A DNA stretch of 64,000 nt, from positions 437,600,958-437,664,957 of the forward strand of contig CM068372.1 of the NCBI GenBank assembly GCA_034769895.1. The letters run 5' to 3'. This stretch comes from Magicicada septendecula (lineage: Eukaryota > Arthropoda > Insecta > Hemiptera > Cicadidae). Positions 59,063-64,000 of the stretch are shown here, piece after piece. The translations under genes were made by a program, and so were the position numbers. Position 1 is the stretch's first letter; every line of letters begins with the position of its first letter. The notes beneath the pieces are model-generated. The model did no database searches, was not told where the DNA came from, and saw only the letters and a list, made by a program, of their open reading frames with translations.

Positions 59063-60140
59063 TTACTCAGTAATCCGTGTGTTTTCAATCTTATCTTGGA
59101 TACTAATAACTACGTCATATAGTGAGTTTGATTGGAACTGCAGTTGATTATTTAATAGGAACTCAGGGATATGCTTACTATTATTTGTATCACCACCTTT
59201 AATTTTACTGAGAATTTTTTGTGCCTTATATATTTCAAATTCTTCATCAGCATTCATGTATCTGCCTTTCTTACATACATGCGGGGGTCTAAAGTTGGTC
59301 TTGAAGTTCGTATAATTATGATTGTTATCAACTAAATGGCGTGCAAAACTGGAACTTAGTTTTTTACTGTTTTGTTTGGAGAGATGTTCTTTGAAACGTT
59401 TACCAAAAGCTCTACAAGTTTGTCCAATATAATAGCTATTACAGTCGCTACATGAAATCTTGTATACCCCTGACTTATCTTCTAATGGTGTGGATTGTTT
59501 CGATCTAAGTATTTTGCCAATGGTATTAGAAGTGCGAAACGCCATTTTAATATTTGACTTGTTGAACACACTATTTAATATTTTGGGTAAGGTGTTGCCA
59601 TATTCACATGCTATATACCTTGTATTATCTAGATTTTTACGGGGCGTACCGTTCTTTTCCTTTCTCTTTCGATGTTGCCTGATTAGGTTATCTATCATTA
59701 CCGCCTTATATCCATTAGCTATAGCTATGTGCTTAATTGTCGTTAGTTCTTCATTGAAATCACTGGCGTCCATTGGTATTGTTAATAATCTATGTATTAA
59801 ACTATTAAAGGGTGCCATTTTTTGTATAAACGGGTGATGTGAATTAGCATGCATTGTAGTATCTGTGGTGGTTGGCTTTCTATAAATTTTATATTGAAAT
59901 TTTTTATCCAGCCTTGTGACAGTCAGGTCAAGAAAATTAATCTTGTTATTCACTTCAGTTTCAAGAGTAAACTTTATCGTGTCGTTGATTTCATTCATGT
60001 AGTTTTTTAGGTTTTCTATTTGATGTAAAGTGCCATTGAATATTCTGAACATATCGTCGATGTATCGTGAATATGAAATTATCTTGCTACAAAGTTTATT
60101 TCCATTATTAAGTAAATATGTAAATATACCCCTGCATGTA
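59063..60140 (-). pseudogene. Penelope-like reverse transcriptase / GIY-YIG protein, truncated
   Basis: From about 60130 the - strand reads YLLNNGNKLC and then the RT catalytic SYSRYIDDMFRIF, NKINFLDLTVTRL, a basic linker, and the GIY-YIG endonuclease GVYKISCSDCNSYYIGQTCR with GKRFKEHLSKQN. It ends DKIENTRITE at 59063. The frame is open over this whole length, but the upstream RT motifs are absent because of truncation at the inversion point. Codons upstream of 60140 come from the inverted copy and are not Penelope sequence in this frame. Confidence 0.85.
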
Positions 60141-60509
60141 TATAAGAAAGGCAGATACATGAACGCTGATGAAGAATTTGAAATATATAAGGCACAAAAA
60201 ATTCTCAGTAAAATTAAAGTTAGTGATACAAATAATAGTAAGAATATCCCCCGAGTTCCTATTAAATGATCAACTGGCAGTTCCAATCAAACTCACTATA
60301 TGATGTAGTTATTAGTATCCAAGATAAGATTGAAAACACACGGACTACTGAGTAAATAACGTACAGTAATAACAACAGTGCGGGCTCGACTTCAACGCGG
60401 TGCGCACCGGCCGTATATGTTCCGTTCACGTTTGTGTTTTTATGTGTTCGTTATTTATTTTATTTTAATGTATTGATGTATTGACGACCTCTCCTATCGA
60501 GTGAAACAC

Positions 60510-60541
60510 CTGATGATGAGACATACGTCTTGAAACGCATC
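60510..60541 (+). ncRNA. Hammerhead-ribozyme-like motif, Penelope element 2, inverted copy
   Basis: CTGATGA, the same stem, and GAAAC as in the main copy, but the last triplet is ATC instead of GTC, which breaks the minimal stem III. Confidence 0.45.
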
Positions 60542-60620
60542 GTAACAACAAAAAAAGTAAGTCACTGACGGAACTATTAACGTAAATTTTTGAATATAAT
60601 TTCAAATGACTTGGATACTT

Positions 60621-61900
60621 GTGAAAAATGAATCTTAAATTAATTTTAATGTCCAAATTTTCAGCCAAGTAAAATATGTCTTGGAAAGTTTTAGAACCAT
60701 TTATAAACAACTCTTACACCCATAATAGACTACCTAAAACCCTTCTACAACATTTTCACCATATTAGAGCAGTTTATTCTTTACAGGAAATTTAATACTA
60801 GTTCTTTGATCTTATATTGTAGAATTGCACACAAAAAATTACCTAAACACAAAACACATCTTACTCAATTAGCTATAAAAATCTAAACTTTGCATTTGTG
60901 ATGGTTCAAAACAGACAGACATTGTTACAGACAGATGTTAACAAAATAAAAAAATGAAAATGATGTTTCTAGCGTAGAGATTTGGTAATTGGATGAACAT
61001 TTTGGTCAACCTCATATGTAGAGAGCTTGCATACATTCAGCTTGAATTTAGATCTGAAGAAAGAAGGGAATTTGTGTGTATTGATCATATTTAAAATCGT
61101 TCATGCTAGAATGAATGATCTTTGACTTGATTCCAGATCAGATTCAAGGATGCCGTTATGCCTACTTAAGAGCCAGTTTTTATTTAAGCATTTTTTTTTT
61201 GTCGTTTGTGTGTTTATATTGTGTTGGGGAATTTCTTCTGGCTCAGAATATTTGTAAAACATGTCGTTTGGTATACTTTGAAATACAAAATTCTAAATTT
61301 TGATTCTCTAAATGTGCACCATCGTCTCTGCCAAAGTGTATCTTCATACATCATCCACTGTTTTCATCTCCATAACAATATACTTAATTGTATTGTGCCT
61401 AGTTTTCTGTTTGTTATTGTTCACAGACTGAACTAAAGCCTCTTCTGTCACAATGCATTGAGAACAAAGATTATAAACAATTCTGTAAGATATTGAATAT
61501 CTTGAACTTGTAATTGTTAACAATGCAAAAGATAAAGGCCATCTAAGCATTCATGAAGTGTTTCCCCCAGCATCCAAAGTAATAAACGGCAAGTTTGGTA
61601 ACATTTTTAATTGCCATAATAAAACATGTAAAAACTAAAGTACGTCTTGATAAGCATTACTCAACAGTTATATTGAATTATTAATAATAACATGTTTTGT
61701 AATTTAAAAAGACTCATTGTTTATAAACCTTGTCGATTGTAATATTATTTTAATAATAAATGAATTATGGTTCAAACTTATTGCTTTCTGTTGTTTTATA
61801 AATATAATTTGTTCTGTTAAATTATGTTTATTTATTTGTGTTAATTTGTTTTTTATAATTTGTAATAAATTATATTTTTGTTAAACAAGTGTTTTTTAAG
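60621..61900 (+). other. PRPF40 intron or 3' flank
   Basis: No supported gene. A good-looking acceptor at 61425-61426 opens a short frame, but it does not match the PRPF40 C-terminus. Several AATAAA-like words occur at 61618-61760. Confidence 0.4.
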
Positions 61901-62178
61901 TACAGTAGAACCCATTTATCCGAACTAATGATTCCCAGACGTAATTTGGACATGCAGAAATTCGGATAATTGGAACAAACATAACAAAAAGGTTATGTTA
62001 TGAAAGAAAACGCGAAAATTACTGAAAAATCACTTTTGGTTATTTTTATTACGTGAGTACCAGTATCTTAGTAAAAACCAGATCACACGTGTTTTGCAAA
62101 AAGTTCACTTTTACTATAAAACATTAAAATAATACTCACACATAATTATGATTTTTCAGTTGAACATGTCAAACAAAG

Positions 62179-62921
62179 TTAATTGTTTTGACGTAGAAAC
62201 TCATTTGCGTGCAGCCAGATCCCACAAACGCTTGACGGAAAGGAAAGTAGCTGAACATGGTCGCATTTAGGCTGCCATTCCATCCACTTTAAGGCAGTGT
62301 CAAAACAAAAGAATGCGTCACTCGCTGTAGGTTCCTTTTCCAGTTCAACTGAAGCAACGTTGTCATCGTCTTCATCCACCTGGTGAGATTCATATTTTAC
62401 ACTTTGGATAATTTCATCATCGTCTCAAATTTGATATCCAGAGTTGTACTGCAACCACTCGTTTATGTCGTCCACATCACACTTTGTAACATATTTTTCT
62501 TTTTACTTACCAACAATTTTATACTTTTACCCGTACTCAAAACCGTTGTGCGTCTATGTACTTATTGGACGCCATTTTGTCCAATTGCATATTTACTTAC
62601 CACCAGGGTTAAATCAGGGTTTCGTGTAAGCATGCTTGAAGTGACGGATTCAGGTTACTTGAAGTGAATGTAATACTTCTAGTCTAATTGCTTCAAATGA
62701 ATTTAGTTTTATTTGATATCTGAGAAAAAAAGTATTCTTCCTTCCTCCCTTGCACATGTTACCATTTAAACAATAAAACACTACATTGGTTAATTAATTA
62801 GAAATTTACCCTTCTTTTTTATATATGGTTACATAAATTCAAAATAGTAAGAAACAGATATTTAAACACAAAATTAAATTTACTCATCACAAACCAGCTC
62901 TTCTTGTATTTATTACATAAT

Positions 62922-62957
<36 letters not shown>

Positions 62958-63760
62958 AGGCCTTTATGAGATCTCAAATTTTAGTGATTACAACATTTCC
63001 CTTCAATAAAGGTCTAAAATGGTGTTTGATTTTGTTTTAACTTTAAAAAAAAAATAATTTGTTTTGCCCCCGGTCTGTTACTTATCTGTTAACAGGTGAG
63101 TCCAATTCTACTGCACACTTTCAACTAATTTTCACATTTTCTTGCTTTTACGGTATTTTTTACTTATTCAACATTTTACCTGAAATTGTTAGTTACTTTC
63201 ACACTGTTTGAGAACTGATGCTGTTTACTTTTGTCACATTTTTAAAAGTGGTTTTATCCGGTGGGCGTCCCTAAATTTAACACTCGGGCTGCCCACGCGA
63301 AATTTCGTCCATATGGCTCAAGACGGTAAAGAGATCTGGCGCAGAGAGATGTTAGCGAATAGTCTTATTGGGAGGGGCGGTCACGTGGTCCCAATCCTTT
63401 GTCAGCAGCTCCACGTAGACAGATACCAAGGCTTGGCTCTGCCATACCCACATTCCATCATTAGATCATATTGGGATGGGCTTGTGACGCATTTGTGACC
63501 TGATCCCAATACGGAAAGCTCGAAGGTCAGTTGGCTAAATATAACGCATTCCACGGTTTTCTGTGACTAACACCAACTCTAATTTACATTTGAAAATTAC
63601 AAATCTCCAATAAATTTCCCATACGGTACGATTTGTACCGTTACAACTTGGAACAGCCAGGAATTTGTACAATGGTTTTCTGGATGTCTTCAGTTGATAC
63701 AGCTACATTTTCTTCAACACTTTCTTTTGCTCTTTTTTACTCTTCCCTCTTGTCCATTGC
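62179..63760 (-). pseudogene. pogo/Tigger-like transposase, C-terminal part, interrupted
   Basis: Only the C-terminal tail is left. Upstream of the LTR (63760-63646) the - strand reads SVEENVAVSTEDIQKTIVQI. Across the LTR it continues CDVDDINEWLQYNSGYQI, and after a stop reads VDEDDDNVASVELEKEPTAS, then CFDTALKWMEWQP, ending NEFLRQNN at 62179. This is the region after the DDE domain in Tigger and pogo proteins. The catalytic domain and the CENP-B-like HTH are missing. Removing the LTR and one ACTT copy restores the frame across the insertion. Confidence 0.7.
62485..63645 (-). repeat. Solo LTR inside the pogo-like element
   Basis: In + orientation it starts TGTAACATATTTTTC and ends CGTACCGTTACA, with the 4-bp duplication ACTT at both sides (62481-62484 and 63646-63649). 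The length and TGTAACGGTACA start (on -) match the LTR family of elements A to D. No internal region is present, so it arose by LTR-LTR recombination. It includes a CA repeat at about 62930-62953. Confidence 0.85.
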
Positions 63761-64000
63761 CTCTTCTTTTTCTTCCTGGATTTGATTGTTTTGTCAAAAT
63801 TCCATTAATTTTATTCCATGCCATTTCCTGGTATCGATTCGGATAACTGGAGTTCAGATAAATGGAGTTCTACTGTAATTGGTACTATTTAAAATTAGCA
63901 GTCACTATTTATAAGAGTTGATAAAACACTTGTCAACCAATATAACAAACGATAATGGATTTTTAAAACAAAAACTGAAACTACTGTGTCCTACTAACAT

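Larger units (their letters stand above)
58800..60620 (-). mobile_element. Penelope-like element 2 with inverted partial copy
   Basis: The main copy runs on the - strand from about 60140 to 58800. From about 60121 to 60620 the same 3' part occurs on the + strand, so the locus is a large palindrome joined inside the element. Both copies have the GRYMNADEEFEIYKAQKILS coding segment and a hammerhead-like core. Confidence 0.85.
61903..63875 (-). mobile_element. pogo/Tigger-like element, split by a solo LTR
   Basis: The inverted ends start CAGTAGAACCCATTTATC (left) and CAGTAGAACTCCATTTATC (complement of right) and are flanked by TA on both sides (61901-61902 and 63876-63877). The transposase C-terminal part is on the - strand. 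A 1161-bp solo LTR sits inside the reading frame. Confidence 0.85.

Noticed and set aside
61427-61513. Possible last exon of PRPF40 after a strong acceptor (TELKPLLSQCIENKDYK…)
   Set aside because: The acceptor and phase fit, but the peptide does not resemble the conserved Glu/Leu/Arg-rich PRPF40 C-terminus. RNA evidence would be needed.

Overview
The window is eukaryotic, AT-rich and dominated by transposable elements. It is almost certainly from an arthropod, most likely an insect with a large genome. Its mix of LTR elements (Ty3/gypsy, BEL/Pao), Penelope-like elements, Helitrons, hAT, P-like, PIF/Harbinger, mariner and pogo elements fits that. The only host gene I recognise is the U1 snRNP-associated splicing factor PRPF40 (Prp40) on the + strand. 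Five consecutive exons are visible (17669-17781, 21917-22024, 22700-22894, 53314-53421, 56348-56503). They encode the C-terminal FF-domain region and the start of the basic/RS-rich tail. The 5' exons and the last exon lie outside the window or were not recognised. Nearly everything else is intronic transposon sequence.

Layout. 1-1931: 3' part and LTR of an LTR element (D). 1965-3250: broken BEL/Pao gag (-), followed by noncoding sequence with a degenerate minisatellite. 5091-11259: decayed Ty3/gypsy element (-) with gag, protease, RT/RNase H, integrase, PBS and 5' LTR. 11380-17222: a hAT-type element with an 8-bp target duplication, holding a PIF/Harbinger element with a MADF-BESS ORF. 17669 onwards: PRPF40 exons. 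The first intron holds an unclassified DNA transposon (18812-21791). The third intron (22895-53313, about 30 kb) holds a mariner and then a hAT copy (24668-51747) that has been opened up by about 26 kb of later insertions.

The nest in the 30-kb intron can be resolved from target-site duplications (TSDs). hAT copy 2 contains LTR element A (24891-40780, TSD GCTC). A contains LTR element B (28052-37641, TSD ATGT), and B's 3' LTR contains Helitron sequence (34206-36459, inserted between A and T). The same hAT copy also contains LTR element C on the - strand (41057-51563, TSD ATTA). C contains a Penelope-like element interrupted by a P-like THAP transposon (43578-46290, 8-bp TSD) and a decayed Helitron (47293-51313). 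Elements A, B, C and D and a solo LTR at 62485-63645 share a style of end (TGTAAC start) and 4-bp TSDs. A and B encode only a gag-like coiled-coil protein and no pol. All copies whose 3' internal end is visible carry a conserved hairpin immediately before the polypurine tract.

Downstream (51.7-64 kb) are a palindromic insertion with hammerhead-ribozyme-like cores, PRPF40 exons, a second mariner-like element, an inverted-duplicated Penelope element and a pogo/Tigger-like element split by the solo LTR. No rRNA, tRNA or CRISPR array was recognised. The most original observations are the covarying pre-PPT hairpin, a 147-nt exon-like module shared by the pol-less LTR elements, and hammerhead cores in three separate loci.
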